From: CBDDEI01 sp965226775
GTDB lineage: Bacteria > Chloroflexota > Dehalococcoidia > SHYD01
Assembly (NCBI GenBank): GCA_965226775.1
Contig: CBDDEI010000002.1
Location: 62,001-126,000 of the forward strand
Length of the DNA stretch: 64,000 nucleotides
Direction of reading: 5' to 3'
Shown: positions 34,607 to 43,204 of the stretch, one piece after another
How positions within the stretch are numbered: the first letter of the stretch is position 1
Layout: each line of letters begins with the position of its first letter
The notes under the pieces: generated by a model
The model's input: the letters and a program-made list of their open reading frames with translations, nothing else
Database searches by the model: none
Told to the model about the DNA's origin: nothing
Program-made: the position numbers and the translations under genes

Positions 34607-35545
34607 CTAGATGCTGCTGATCTCGTCTACTTCCTTGAGCTCTTCCGGGGTGAGCTTCCACTCCAGGGCCTTGGCGTTGGCCTCCACCTGCTCTGGCTTG
34701 GTCGCGCCGACGATGACCGTGCTGATGGTGGGCTGCGCCGCTACCCAGGCGATCGCCAGCTCAGCCAAGGTGTGGCCTCGCTTTGTGGCAAACTCCTCAA
34801 GCTGCTCCAGCATGGTCCAGTTGCGCCCGTCGTCATAGCGGCGGAGCATGGAGGGGTTGCGGCCCGCGCGAGAGTCCTCCGGCGGCGCGCTGCCCCGGCG
34901 GTACTTGCCAGTGAGAAAGCCCGCGGCCAGAGGATAGTAGGGCGTGGTGCCGACGCCGTAGGCCGCGCAGGCGGGGATGATCTCATCCTCTATGGTGCGG
35001 TCCAGGAGATTGTACTGAGGCTGGTTGCAGACGATGGGCGCGAAGTGATTAACCCGGGCCTGCCAGACGGCCTCCGCTATCTGCCAGGACTGGTAGTTAG
35101 AGCTGCCAATGTAGCGGATCTTGCCCGCTCGCACACAGTCATCCAGCACTCGAAGGGTCTCCTCCATGGGCGTGTTGCGGTCCCAGCGGTGGAGGTAGTA
35201 GAGGTCGATGTAGTCCGTATCCAGGCGTTGAAGGCTGGCGTCCACCGCCTCGATGAGGTGCTGGCGGGATGCGCCGCCCATGTTTGGGCCTTCTCCCGTA
35301 CTTCCGAACCCCTTGGTGGCGAGAACGGCCTGCTGGCGGCGGCCCTTGAGCGCCTTGCCCAGGTATTGCTCCGCGGTGCCGCGCACGTAGACATCTGCGC
35401 AGTCCAGAAAATTGACTCCGATATCCAGGGCAGCGTGAATGACGCGGGCGGTGCCGGCCTCGTCCACGTCCCGGCCGAACATATTGCCGCCCATGCCCAT
35501 AGCGGAAACCTGGAGGCCGGAGCGGCCTAAGTAGCGATATTCCAT
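34607..35545 (-). CDS. Aldo/keto reductase (Tas/YhdN-like)
   Basis: An NADPH-dependent TIM-barrel oxidoreductase of 312 residues. It has EYRYLGRSGLQVSAMGMG at the N-terminus, catalytic Asp/Tyr in FLDCADVYVRG, Lys in VLATKGFG and His in YYLHRWD. The C-terminal VIVGATKPEQ binds cofactor. The frame runs to 35596, but ATG 35545 has GAGGAG five bases upstream and gives the family N-terminus. Substrate unknown; such enzymes reduce aldehydes and ketones. Confidence 0.9.
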   Translation of the reverse strand: MEYRYLGRSGLQVSAMGMGGNMFGRDVDEAGTARVIHAALDIGVNFLDCADVYVRGTAEQYLGKALKGRRQQAVLATKGFGSTGEGPNMGGASRQHLIEAVDASLQRLDTDYIDLYYLHRWDRNTPMEETLRVLDDCVRAGKIRYIGSSNYQSWQIAEAVWQARVNHFAPIVCNQPQYNLLDRTIEDEIIPACAAYGVGTTPYYPLAAGFLTGKYRRGSAPPEDSRAGRNPSMLRRYDDGRNWTMLEQLEEFATKRGHTLAELAIAWVAAQPTISTVIVGATKPEQVEANAKALEWKLTPEELKEVDEISSI

Positions 35546-35592
35546 AATGCTCCTCGCTAGCTCGCGCGGGGCGAGCACTATGTGTGATTGAC

Positions 35593-36075
35593 TCATGAGT
35601 CTAGCCTAGCATGAACCTCACGCAGACTTGCAAAGGAATCTAGTTTATCGTCTCTAAGGGCAAGAGTTGTATACAAAAGAAAAAAGCGAGGGGTTCCTTT
35701 TCCCCCTGCGATTGCCTCTGCCGCCTGGTCTAGTTTGCTTACAAGCATTCGGAGGATGTCCTTCATATTTGACGGACGTGCTATAGGCCCCTTCTTCTTT
35801 CTTTGGTGTGCCAAACCTCTGACCCAAACGACGCTTATATTTGCCGTCATAATCAGCGTTTCGTGCTGAGTCTTTGCTCTGTCGTCTTTAGTAATCCATA
35901 CGTAATTGTTCTCGCCCATGTAGGGAATAAGCTCTTCATCTTTGATGCCCTTCGGGGCAAAGACGATTTGGAAACCGACATGTTCGAGTATCTCTCCAAT
36001 CTTGGGTGGGAGGCACTCATCGTAACAAAAGGTTACGTTAGGCGACGTATTGCTCGAGTTTGCTTTCCCAAGCAA
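35593..36075 (-). CDS. PIN-like toxin (VapC45/DUF5615-like)
   Basis: A 160-residue protein with the acidic N-terminal motif FCYDECLPPKIGEIL and VWITKDDRA, typical of PIN-like ribonuclease toxins of the DUF5615/VapC45 type. PIN toxins cleave RNA with a metal ion held by such acids. It overlaps the DUF433 antitoxin gene by 38 bases, the usual antitoxin-then-toxin order. The only start in frame is TTG 36075 and no ribosome site is obvious, so translation may depend on the antitoxin frame. Target RNA unknown. Confidence 0.72.
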   Translation of the reverse strand: MLGKANSSNTSPNVTFCYDECLPPKIGEILEHVGFQIVFAPKGIKDEELIPYMGENNYVWITKDDRAKTQHETLIMTANISVVWVRGLAHQRKKKGPIARPSNMKDILRMLVSKLDQAAEAIAGGKGTPRFFLLYTTLALRDDKLDSFASLREVHARLDS

Positions 36076-36415
36076 TGGCCGACTCTACCTGGTTTGCTTC
36101 TAGTCCGTAGGCATCTGCAATCCTGGCAACCGGGTCTCCAGCTTCATGCAAAGCCCAGATAGTTTCTGTAGAAACTCGTGTCCCTTTGATACAAGGAGAT
36201 CCAAAGGCCATCTTGGGGTCTAGACGTATTCCTTGAGTTGGCTCCCAAGCTATTGCTTCCTTACCTTCGTCAAAGCAGACGCCATGAATTGGAACCAAAT
36301 AGTCACGGCTAAACGCAGGTTGCCACCTTGCAATAGCTATGGTATGTCGTGCTTTATGATTACTATTTCTGGGCCTAAGTGCCACACGGGCTCCATAGCA
36401 AAGGGGTGTGTCCAC
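36038..36415 (-). pseudogene. DUF433 antitoxin, C-terminal fragment after frameshift
   Basis: This frame carries the second half of a VapB45-type antitoxin: IRLDPKMAFGSPCIKGTR and the helix pair ending AYGLEANQVESAIAWE, the DUF433 DNA-binding fold. Antitoxin-like sequence starts only near AIARWQPAF (about 36340). The residues before that are out-of-frame read-through of the N-terminal fragment's region. The ATG at 36415 is therefore not the natural start. It belongs with the fragment at 36337-36714. Confidence 0.7.
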
Positions 36416-36714
36416 CCAAACTGTTGCTTTAAGTTGTCGTTTGCGGTTTTTATCTCCTTCGGTGAGAGACCGTGTGCCCGGAAGGCTGCGACCATCCGCA
36501 TTGTGATGAGATCCAGGAAGGTGAGCGCTATTTCGTTGCCGCGCAAACCATGAAGGTACTCGCCTGAAAGTCCCTCACGCACCCAGCGAAACAAGTGCTG
36601 AGTAGTGAGGTCTATGCCAGTAGTGTCTTGAGGAGTAGTAGCGCGTATGAAATGGACGGCGTCTAGTATTGGGTAAACCCCTGCATAGGAAGGGCGCATA
36701 GCTTGCGTAACCAT
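36337..36714 (-). pseudogene. Antitoxin, N-terminal HTH fragment before frameshift
   Basis: It encodes the first 125 residues of the antitoxin, with a MerR-like part (HLFRWVREGL, EIALTFLDLITMRMVAAFR) that normally precedes DUF433 in about 220-residue proteins. ATG 36714 has a perfect GGAGGT ribosome site. The frame stops after HLGPEIVIIKHDIP, just where the C-terminal half continues in another frame, so a single indel near 36340-36365 splits the gene. It could be real decay, programmed shift or sequence error. Confidence 0.7.
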
Positions 36715-36865
36715 TTCTTCACCTCCTTCCTTGTGCGGTGTGAAGACCACTGATGAGCAGAAGGGCTGCTACTTATCCTAACTTAAGTGTATCTCACTGA
36801 GGCTAGCGCGCGTTTACTGCCAGATGTGGGCAATTATGGGCAAGTGTCGGGGTACTTGCAAGGTC

Positions 36866-37966
36866 CTACTCCACCGTCACCCGCTGGCCGGTCTCTGAGG
36901 ATCGGACCATGGCTTCCAGCATGCGGTGCACTTTGGCGGCGTCTCCGAAGTTGGGGGAGATGTCTCGGCCCTCCCGGACCGCACCGGCAAAGCGGCTGAA
37001 GAGCTGGGCGATGTTGAAGGCGGAGTGCTCCTGCCCATACCCGGACACCCAGGTGTGACGGTCCGGCGTCTCTAGCTCATGCTCGGACTCCCCCGCATGC
37101 GCGCCGGTGAGGGTAATCTTCGAGAGTTCCAGCAGCCCCGGCGAAGTGGCCGCCAGCTTGCCCTCGCTGCCGTAGACCTCCAGCCGGAAGCCCGGCCCGC
37201 CGTGTGCCGTGTTGCTGGCCTGGAGCACACCCATGCCGCCGCTGTGGAGCCGCGCCGCCACGGCCACGTTATCTGGCGTGGTGACGGAAACGGTCTCGCC
37301 GGTGTCTTGCAGCTTCCACTCGTTGATCTGCGGCGCGACGAGGCCGCTGACTTCGGCGAGGTCGCCCAGGAGCCAGGTGAACCCATCGACAGAGTGGCCC
37401 ATGCTTACGGAGAGGGTGCCCGCGCCGGACTCACGGCGCCCCTGGAACGCCGCTGCCGAGCTGCGGGGAGCGAACGCGCCGGCGCCCAGCATGGTGAGGG
37501 TGAAGGTCATGACCCTGCCCACGTAGCCCTCCGCCAGCAGCTCTTTCATGTGCAGCAGCGGCGGGGAGAAGCGCGCCTGGAGGCCCACCATGTTCCGCAG
37601 GCCCTTGGCGTTGGCAAGGTCTGACAGCTCCTGGGCCTGCTCCGAAGTGACGGTGAGAGGCCATTCGCTGTAGACGTGCTTGCCGGCCTCCAGCGCGGCC
37701 TTGGAGATCTCGTAGTGGAGGAGCACCCTAGTAACCACGCTGACGGCGTCGATGTTCGGGGACTGCACAAGGTCGTGGTAGTCGTGATAGTACTCGGCGA
37801 CGCCATACTCCTTCGCGGCCTGTTCGGCGGTCTCCGGGTGGGCGGTACATACAGCCGCTAAGTCCACGTCCGTCAGCGTCTGATAGGCGGGTATATGGGC
37901 GCGGTAGCCCCAGCCGCGGCCGGGCGTTGCGCCTACCAATCCAACGCGTAGTGGTGTGTCTGCCAT
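36866..37966 (-). CDS. Gfo/Idh/MocA-family oxidoreductase
   Basis: A 366-residue NAD(P)-dependent dehydrogenase. The Rossmann start is RVGLVGATPGRGWG. SEWPLT near residue 98 replaces the usual EKP motif, and ARFSPPLLHMKELL leads into the C-terminal alpha/beta substrate domain. The family acts on sugars, inositols and related alcohols. The N-terminus is complete and no operon partner is adjacent. Substrate unknown. Confidence 0.88.
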   Translation of the reverse strand: MADTPLRVGLVGATPGRGWGYRAHIPAYQTLTDVDLAAVCTAHPETAEQAAKEYGVAEYYHDYHDLVQSPNIDAVSVVTRVLLHYEISKAALEAGKHVYSEWPLTVTSEQAQELSDLANAKGLRNMVGLQARFSPPLLHMKELLAEGYVGRVMTFTLTMLGAGAFAPRSSAAAFQGRRESGAGTLSVSMGHSVDGFTWLLGDLAEVSGLVAPQINEWKLQDTGETVSVTTPDNVAVAARLHSGGMGVLQASNTAHGGPGFRLEVYGSEGKLAATSPGLLELSKITLTGAHAGESEHELETPDRHTWVSGYGQEHSAFNIAQLFSRFAGAVREGRDISPNFGDAAKVHRMLEAMVRSSETGQRVTVE

Positions 37967-38580
37967 GTTGTTCTCCTTATCTAATTCCCTGCCCCTATTG
38001 TGGAGCCTTGCTTTTAAAGGCCCGCCCGCACAAAAAAGGAACCATATACCAATTGGCGTATAATTTCTATTGGGCGTACTGGTATGGTAAAAAAGTTGTT
38101 GACCCTGGTACTCCCGATCTCATCCTGTAATCCGCAAAGGATAGACTGGATAGTCAAGCTCATGACATGGACGCGTTTGATAGCAATATTGTTCAAGTAT
38201 TTGCTTCGGCCAGCATCATCAAAGGCTGTTGACCCTGGTACCCTCGATCTCATCTTGGAGTCTGGGAAAGAGCGACTCCAAGCCCACGACATGGACGCTT
38301 CCGACGGATTGTCCAGGTATTTGCTTCGGCCAGCATCATCATTGGCCTTACTAGCTTCGCGGGAAAAACTGGTGGGGAAACCACGCAATATCACTAATAC
38401 CTGCGCTCTTCTTCTACGTAATCGCTATCGTGTTATCTGCTTACGGAGCTCCTTGAAGGAGCCATTCCGCACCGACAAAATGTGGGAAACGCATCATGAT
38501 GCAACCGTCTACGAGATCATGCGTTGGTGCATAACCTTGCGAACGATTACTCTCATAACCAGAAGATAATAGTGGCAAAG
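37967..38580. other. Gene-poor gap containing direct repeats
   Basis: Frames of up to 161 codons exist here on both strands, but they conflict, cross the repeat copies in different frames, lack ribosome sites and are unrecognised. The region may be the remnant of a mobile element or lost gene. Confidence 0.45.
38098..38341. repeat. Two-copy direct repeat of 115-125 bases
   Basis: Both copies start GTTGACCCTGGTA (38098 and 38228) and end with the same 25 bases (38197-38221 and 38317-38341; core TTGCTTCGGCCAGCATCATC). Between these, CATGGACGC and GATCTCATC are shared, but the middle has drifted with indels. No protein frame is preserved across both copies. Confidence 0.7.
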
Positions 38581-38817
38581 TCAAGGGCTACTGGTGATCG
38601 GCGCAACCGCCGCCGAAGCGCTTGCGGTAGGGCTCGCTTTACTGCTTGCCAGAATCCCTGACTTGAGCTCTTTAGGGCGCTCACCTGGATTCAGCGGCCT
38701 CCCGGGGGTGCCCCCCTTCCTTAGTCCCCGGATGTTCGGTACCGTTCTAGTCCCTGTCCTAGTCCCCGGAGGCGGTGATTGTGGATCAGTTCTAGGTGTT
38801 GGAACTTGCTCACCCAT
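38581..38817 (-). CDS. Small proline-rich protein after the methyltransferase
   Basis: A 78-residue frame starting at ATG 38817 with a clean AGGAGG eight bases upstream. The N-terminal half is Pro/Thr/Arg-rich (PPPGTRTGTRTVPNIRG), followed by LRKGGTPGRPLNPGERPK. This vaguely recalls the G-x-PGRP openings of some phage packaging proteins, though the likeness is weak. The C-terminal third is Ser/Ala-rich and may be read out of frame. It is on the same strand as the methyltransferase, 76 bases downstream. Function unknown. Confidence 0.5.
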   Translation of the reverse strand: MGEQVPTPRTDPQSPPPGTRTGTRTVPNIRGLRKGGTPGRPLNPGERPKELKSGILASSKASPTASASAAVAPITSSP

Positions 38818-38893
38818 TTTGTTTGCCTCCTGCGATTCGCTTAACCGTCTTCTTTGTCATTGTTCATCTCCATATCCAATGGCTGCGTTGTAG

Positions 38894-40459
38894 CTACGCC
38901 TTCTGCCGTGCTCTTGGAGCGCGCTTGAACGTCACGCTTGTCTGCCCCATAGGCGGCACGTCAAGTTTGTGACCGTCCAGTAACTCTCCCACCGTCACGA
39001 TCTGCAAACGCGAGTGCTGACCCCACAATGACGTGTAAAACCCTGCTGATGCCGCTTCTGTTCGCATTGCCGTGGGTTCGTTCATGGTCAGCAGGACGCC
39101 TATCTCCGCATCCTCGCGCTCAAGTACGCCGCGTAAGTCTCGGACGTAGGGAGCGTGCAACGCCCCAGCCTTAACCGATATTACTATTTGCCGGGTTGGT
39201 CCACTCCCTTCATGAAAGTAGATGCGGCCGTCGATGCCCTTATCCGCGCCCTTCTTGCCTTCGGTTGGGCGAGCTCCGATAAGACCGAGCGCCCACCACT
39301 GGAACTGATACGGATTGGTCTCTGCCAACTCTTGCGCGTCGGTCGGTGAGACAGGCTCACCAATGACTTTGTAGGTTTCGGTCACAGCAGCACCGTAAGT
39401 ATCCTTCAATCGCTGCCGGATGAGAGTGATCGCCAAGTGTGTGAGATCTATCCCGATCCACTGGCGGTTGAGGAATTGAGCAGCATCAATCGTCGTTCCG
39501 CACCCACAGAACGGGTCTAAGATCACGTCACCTGGGTTACTACTGGCATTAACAATACGATCCAACAGTGCCCGTGGCTTCTGTGTTGGGTAGCCAAGCG
39601 CTTCCGCGCCAGCAACCTGCTCAATATCCTGCCAGTCGTTTGTGATCGTACGCCCAAGAGAATCTTGAATGTACTTTTTGTATTGTGGCACAGCCCCAGG
39701 TTTCAGTTGCACGACCAGACCATCGTCATACGCCTGTTGCATCCGCTTCCTAGTCCATCGCCAAACCCGCGTCACGCCTAGAAACTCATAAGTGAGATTA
39801 GGCCGGTTGTCATTAGGATTCAGTAAAGGCAGCAGCCGGTACCAACCACCAGCATCCTGGTGCCTATATGCCTTCTTCACGTAGGCTGGATCATGATCTC
39901 CATATAGCTTATTGAACGTATAAGTGTCCGTCTTTGTGTACCGAAGAATGACGTCACGGCAGTTTGGGAAATTGGTCGTAGAGAGACTCTTCGGGTTAGA
40001 GCGCCGCCATGTTATCTCGTTGCGAAAATACCGCGCCCCAAACACCGCATCTAAGAGCAGCTTCAGATAGTGGCTCGCCGTCGGATCGCAGTGCAGGTAG
40101 AGAGTGCCTGTGGGTTTGAGAACGCGCCGCAGCTCAACCAAGCGTGGGGCCATCATCGCGAGATAGGCGAGCATATCACTCTCGCCCAGCAGTGTGCGGA
40201 ATGCCTGCATTGCGCGAGACACGTCACCTCCGCCTTCAACCACCTCTTGGTACGACCGCGCCGCGCCCTCGTCCCAGCGCCATGTGTCCTCAAACGCCTT
40301 AATCTGCGCCGCCGCCCGCGTCCCGTCACGTTCTGCAAACAGCACGTTGTAGTTAGAGTTTGAGTTAAACGGCGGGTCTAGGTAGATAAGATCAACGGAC
40401 TCATCAGCGACGTATCGCTTGAGCACATCTAGATTGTCGCCGTAGTACAGCTCGTTCAT
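38894..40459 (-). CDS. DNA methyltransferase fused to nuclease-like domain
   Basis: A 521-residue protein. The N-terminal ~360 residues are a beta-class amino-methyltransferase: LIYLDPPFN (catalytic DPPF) comes first, then the AdoMet loop ILDPFCGCGTT near residue 310. This order fits N6-adenine or N4-cytosine methylation. The C-terminal part has KKGADKGIDGRIYF and IVISVKAG, resembling the Mrr/PD-(D/E)XK layout (D, then V-K). It may therefore both cut and modify DNA as one polypeptide. No separate restriction gene is beside it. Confidence 0.85.
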   Translation of the reverse strand: MNELYYGDNLDVLKRYVADESVDLIYLDPPFNSNSNYNVLFAERDGTRAAAQIKAFEDTWRWDEGAARSYQEVVEGGGDVSRAMQAFRTLLGESDMLAYLAMMAPRLVELRRVLKPTGTLYLHCDPTASHYLKLLLDAVFGARYFRNEITWRRSNPKSLSTTNFPNCRDVILRYTKTDTYTFNKLYGDHDPAYVKKAYRHQDAGGWYRLLPLLNPNDNRPNLTYEFLGVTRVWRWTRKRMQQAYDDGLVVQLKPGAVPQYKKYIQDSLGRTITNDWQDIEQVAGAEALGYPTQKPRALLDRIVNASSNPGDVILDPFCGCGTTIDAAQFLNRQWIGIDLTHLAITLIRQRLKDTYGAAVTETYKVIGEPVSPTDAQELAETNPYQFQWWALGLIGARPTEGKKGADKGIDGRIYFHEGSGPTRQIVISVKAGALHAPYVRDLRGVLEREDAEIGVLLTMNEPTAMRTEAASAGFYTSLWGQHSRLQIVTVGELLDGHKLDVPPMGQTSVTFKRAPRARQKA

Positions 40460-40539
40460 GCAATTAAGTCCTGGTAGCGGTGCCGCTTCCCGTTCACGCC
40501 CCGCACAATCACCTGCCTCACCTGGCAGTCAGTCCTCAT
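40456..40539 (-). CDS. Possible 27-residue upstream reading frame
   Basis: ATG 40539 to a TGA that overlaps the methyltransferase ATG (ATGA). The peptide is basic (VRGVNGKRHRYQDL). It has no ribosome site and begins right after galU ends, so it could be chance; coupled translation is the alternative. Confidence 0.25.
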   Translation of the reverse strand: MRTDCQVRQVIVRGVNGKRHRYQDLIA

Positions 40540-40543
40540 CTAT

Positions 40544-41413
40544 TCAGCCGTGGTTGAGCAGGTCTTGGAGGAAGGGGCGCAGCTCCTGGGCAAGGTCGGG
40601 CCGCTGGAGGGCCAGGGAGACCGATGCCTTGATGTAGCTGGCCGGCGTGCCTACGTCAAAGCGCTGGCCGGTGAAGGCGCAGGCGTACATAGGTCCTTGG
40701 GCCAGCATCTGCTGGAGGGCGTCCGTGATCTGGAGCTCGCCGCCGGCGCCTGGCTGCAGCGCATCGATGATCGGAAAGACGTCCGGGGTGATGACATAGC
40801 GACCAACGATACCGAGGTCAGAGGGGGCGTCCTCCTGCTTGGGCTTCTCCACCATGCCCTTGATCTGGTACACGCCGCCGCCCAGGTCCTCCCCGTCGAT
40901 GACGCCGTAGCGGCTGATGTTGGCCATAGGCACGTGCTCCACGGCGATCACGGGGCGCTGGTAGCGCTCGTAGACGGCAAGGATCTGTTTGGTCACCGGC
41001 GTCTCGCCCACAATAACATCGTCCGGGAAGTAGAGGACAAAGGGGCGTTCGCCGATGGCATGGCGGGCCTCCTTCACCGCGTGGGCAATGCCCAACTGCT
41101 CCTGCTGGCGCACGTAGGAGATGTGCATGGCATGGTTCATGTCGGTGATGCTGGCCAGGGCCTCCTTGTTGCCGCGGCGCTCTAGCAACGACTCCAGCTC
41201 CGGCACGCGGTCAAAGTAGTCTAGGATGGCATCCTTGCCCCGGGCCGTGACGATGACCGCGTCGGTGATGCCGGAGGCCGCGGCCTCCTCCACGCTGTAC
41301 TGGATGACCGGGCGGTCTACAAGAGGCACCAGCTCTTTGGGGATGACTTTGGTGGCTGGCAGGAGGCGAGTCCCCCAGCCCGCTGCCAATATAACTGCTA
41401 CAACATCACTCAT
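40544..41413 (-). CDS. galU: UTP-glucose-1-phosphate uridylyltransferase
   Basis: Makes UDP-glucose for cell-surface glycans. The 289-residue protein has the nucleotide-binding start AAGWGTRLLPATKVIPKEL, then VDRPVIQYSVEEA and MVEKPKQEDAPS near residue 170, all standard for bacterial GalU. The product would feed glycosyltransferases such as those at 1901 and 32929. It is followed closely by the methyltransferase gene on the same strand, probably by chance. Confidence 0.94.
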   Translation of the reverse strand: MSDVVAVILAAGWGTRLLPATKVIPKELVPLVDRPVIQYSVEEAAASGITDAVIVTARGKDAILDYFDRVPELESLLERRGNKEALASITDMNHAMHISYVRQQEQLGIAHAVKEARHAIGERPFVLYFPDDVIVGETPVTKQILAVYERYQRPVIAVEHVPMANISRYGVIDGEDLGGGVYQIKGMVEKPKQEDAPSDLGIVGRYVITPDVFPIIDALQPGAGGELQITDALQQMLAQGPMYACAFTGQRFDVGTPASYIKASVSLALQRPDLAQELRPFLQDLLNHG

Positions 41414-41490
41414 GGGATCCCTCTGTCTTGCTAGCGCTTAGGGCTATTTCGTTATGCCCAAGCTCACTGCGTCTGGAACTAGAACCGGCG

Positions 41491-41850
41491 TCAAATGTCG
41501 GTCAGGGGTTTGCCGGTCATCGTTCCAATAGTGGCCATGAACTCCATGCTGCCCCGGTAGGGGATACGCCACCGCTCCAGCTCCTTCTCGCTAAGGCGGT
41601 CGCTTCTCAGCTGGTAGTAAGCCTCCTTGCCCTGCGCGCCCATGATGATGAGGATTACGCCGAGCATGAGGAGGGCAAAGGAGGTCACGAGGCCGATCAT
41701 GAACCAGAGGGCGAGGCCTGCAATACCGGCCACTACGCCCCGGGCCATGAGGGTGCGGTTCGGCTCCCGCACGAGCTCCACAGAGCGTACCCAGATATAG
41801 GGAAGCTCTTCCAACTCTTCCGACGTGCGGGTCTGGTAGTACCAGATCAC
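41491..41850 (-). CDS. Two-helix membrane protein, bacterial PH-like N-terminus
   Basis: A protein of at least 119 residues. WYYQTRTSEELEELPYIWVRSVEL is followed by two adjoining membrane helices (about residues 37-75) and a charged tail. Protein-like sequence, TPGEEIVGRRDRFYATTHRV, continues upstream in frame to about 41937, ending at a TGA with no ATG, GTG or TTG before GTG 41850. The real start is thus unclear: CTG 41928, an upstream frameshift, or GTG 41850. The opening looks like a membrane PH-type domain. Function unknown. Confidence 0.6.
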   Translation of the reverse strand: MIWYYQTRTSEELEELPYIWVRSVELVREPNRTLMARGVVAGIAGLALWFMIGLVTSFALLMLGVILIIMGAQGKEAYYQLRSDRLSEKELERWRIPYRGSMEFMATIGTMTGKPLTDI

Positions 41851-42038
41851 GCGGTGAGTGGTGGCGTAGAAGCGGTCTCTGCGGCCAACTATCTCTTCGC
41901 CTGGTGTGAGATGATCGATTAAGCTCAGCGTGCGCTCCGGTCAAGTGGAATCGTTTCAATGCCCCGCACGGGTCATGCTCTATATACTATCATCCTGTCC
42001 GCATTGTTAGGAGCAAGCGGCAGTCTCTTGGGCGAGAT

Positions 42039-42068
42039 TTGACACTATCTGCCGCGCCTCCTTAGACT
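42039..42068 (+). promoter_or_regulatory. Candidate promoter for the broken Gfo/Idh gene
   Basis: TTGACA (42039-42044), 18-base spacer, TAGACT (42063-42068). A leader of about 80 bases would precede ATG 42153. Confidence 0.4.
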
Positions 42069-42152
42069 GCGATTGTTCTCCCCGCAAGGTTAGTACCGTC
42101 AGAGGTCAGCCGCAAGCGGACCCATTCTCATTAGATGTTAAAGGAGTGCCTC

Positions 42153-43001
42153 ATGGCGCAAAAAATCCGGGTTGGTATCATTGGCGCAGGCAATTTCACC
42201 ACGGGCCGGCTGCTCCCCAACTTAAAGAAGCTGCCCGACGTTGAGGTAACGATGGTGGCGAACCGCCGCCGCGAGACCGCAGAGAAGGTGGCGAGCCGGT
42301 TCGACATTCCCCACGTGGCGGAGAACTATCAGGAGGTGGTTGCGAGCGACGACGTAGACGCAGTGCTGATTGGCACGACGCCCTATCTCCATCACGACGC
42401 CGTCATCGCAGCGCTGGAAGCCAACAAGCATGTGCTCTGCCAGACGCGCATGGCCACCACCGTTGCGGAGGCCAAGGAGATGCTGGCGGCGGCAGAGGCA
42501 GCCAAGGCACGCGGCATCCGCTCCGCCCTCATGCCGGCAACCACCATGTACGAGGGCACCAAGTACGTCAAGCACCTCATCGACTCCGGCTATGTGGGCA
42601 AGGTGCGCCACGTGATGATCTTCAGCTTGAGCGATGCTCGCATAGACCTGAACTCGCCACGAGCCATCCGCACGCCGGACGTGTACGGAAAGTACAGCCC
42701 GCTACAGATAGGCCTCTTCTACGATGTGCTGGGCCGCTTCTTTGGCCCCGCCACCAGCGTAATCGCCCAACACGCCACCTATATTCCGGAGCGTCCTCGA
42801 ACACCGGGCGGTCCTCTGGAGAAGAGTCCTTACCCGGATGAGATGACCATCGTCGCGGACACGGCGAGCGGCGCAGTGGTGATGAACTGCCAGAATTACA
42901 TGGTGCTTCACCCGGAATCGCGCCTCGAGATCTACGGGTCGGAGGGGATCGCTCATCTACCGGATAAACGAAGAGCAGTTGCTCGGTGGACAGGTCGGTG
43001 A
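42153..43001 (+). pseudogene. Gfo/Idh/MocA oxidoreductase, N-terminal part before frameshift
   Basis: The Rossmann opening KIRVGIIGAGNFTTGRLLP and most of the catalytic domain are intact to LEIYGSEG. The frame then runs into 15 or so foreign residues and stops at 43001, while the expected C-terminus continues in another frame from about 42955. ATG 42153 has AAAGGAG six bases upstream. The family oxidises sugar-like alcohols with NAD(P). An indel near 42950 splits the gene. Confidence 0.85.
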
Positions 43002-43197
43002 CAAAGAGTTGAAACCTATGGACATCCCGCCAGAGCATCAGAATCCCTGGCTGGTGGAGGAGAACTTCATCAAACTCTGCCGCGGGGAGATTGAGGACAC
43101 TGACTTCACGTTCTACGACGGTCTGAAGCACATGGAATACCAGGAGGCCACCTACCAGGCGGCCGTGGAAGGACGGCGGGTAGACCTGCCGAATTAA
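42955..43197 (+). pseudogene. Gfo/Idh/MocA oxidoreductase, C-terminal part
   Basis: Continues the oxidoreductase: IYRINEEQLLGGQVG, then LKHMEYQEATYQAAVEGRR, the normal end of this family. The first in-frame start is a TTG at 42979, which is not a natural gene start. If the frame were restored, the joined protein would be about 347 residues, a usual length. Confidence 0.8.
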
Positions 43198-43204
43198 AGA
43201 GCCT

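Noticed and set aside
38084..38569. 161-codon forward frame through the direct repeats
   Set aside because: The two repeat copies fall in different frames within it, and a competing reverse frame is equally long, so neither is convincing.
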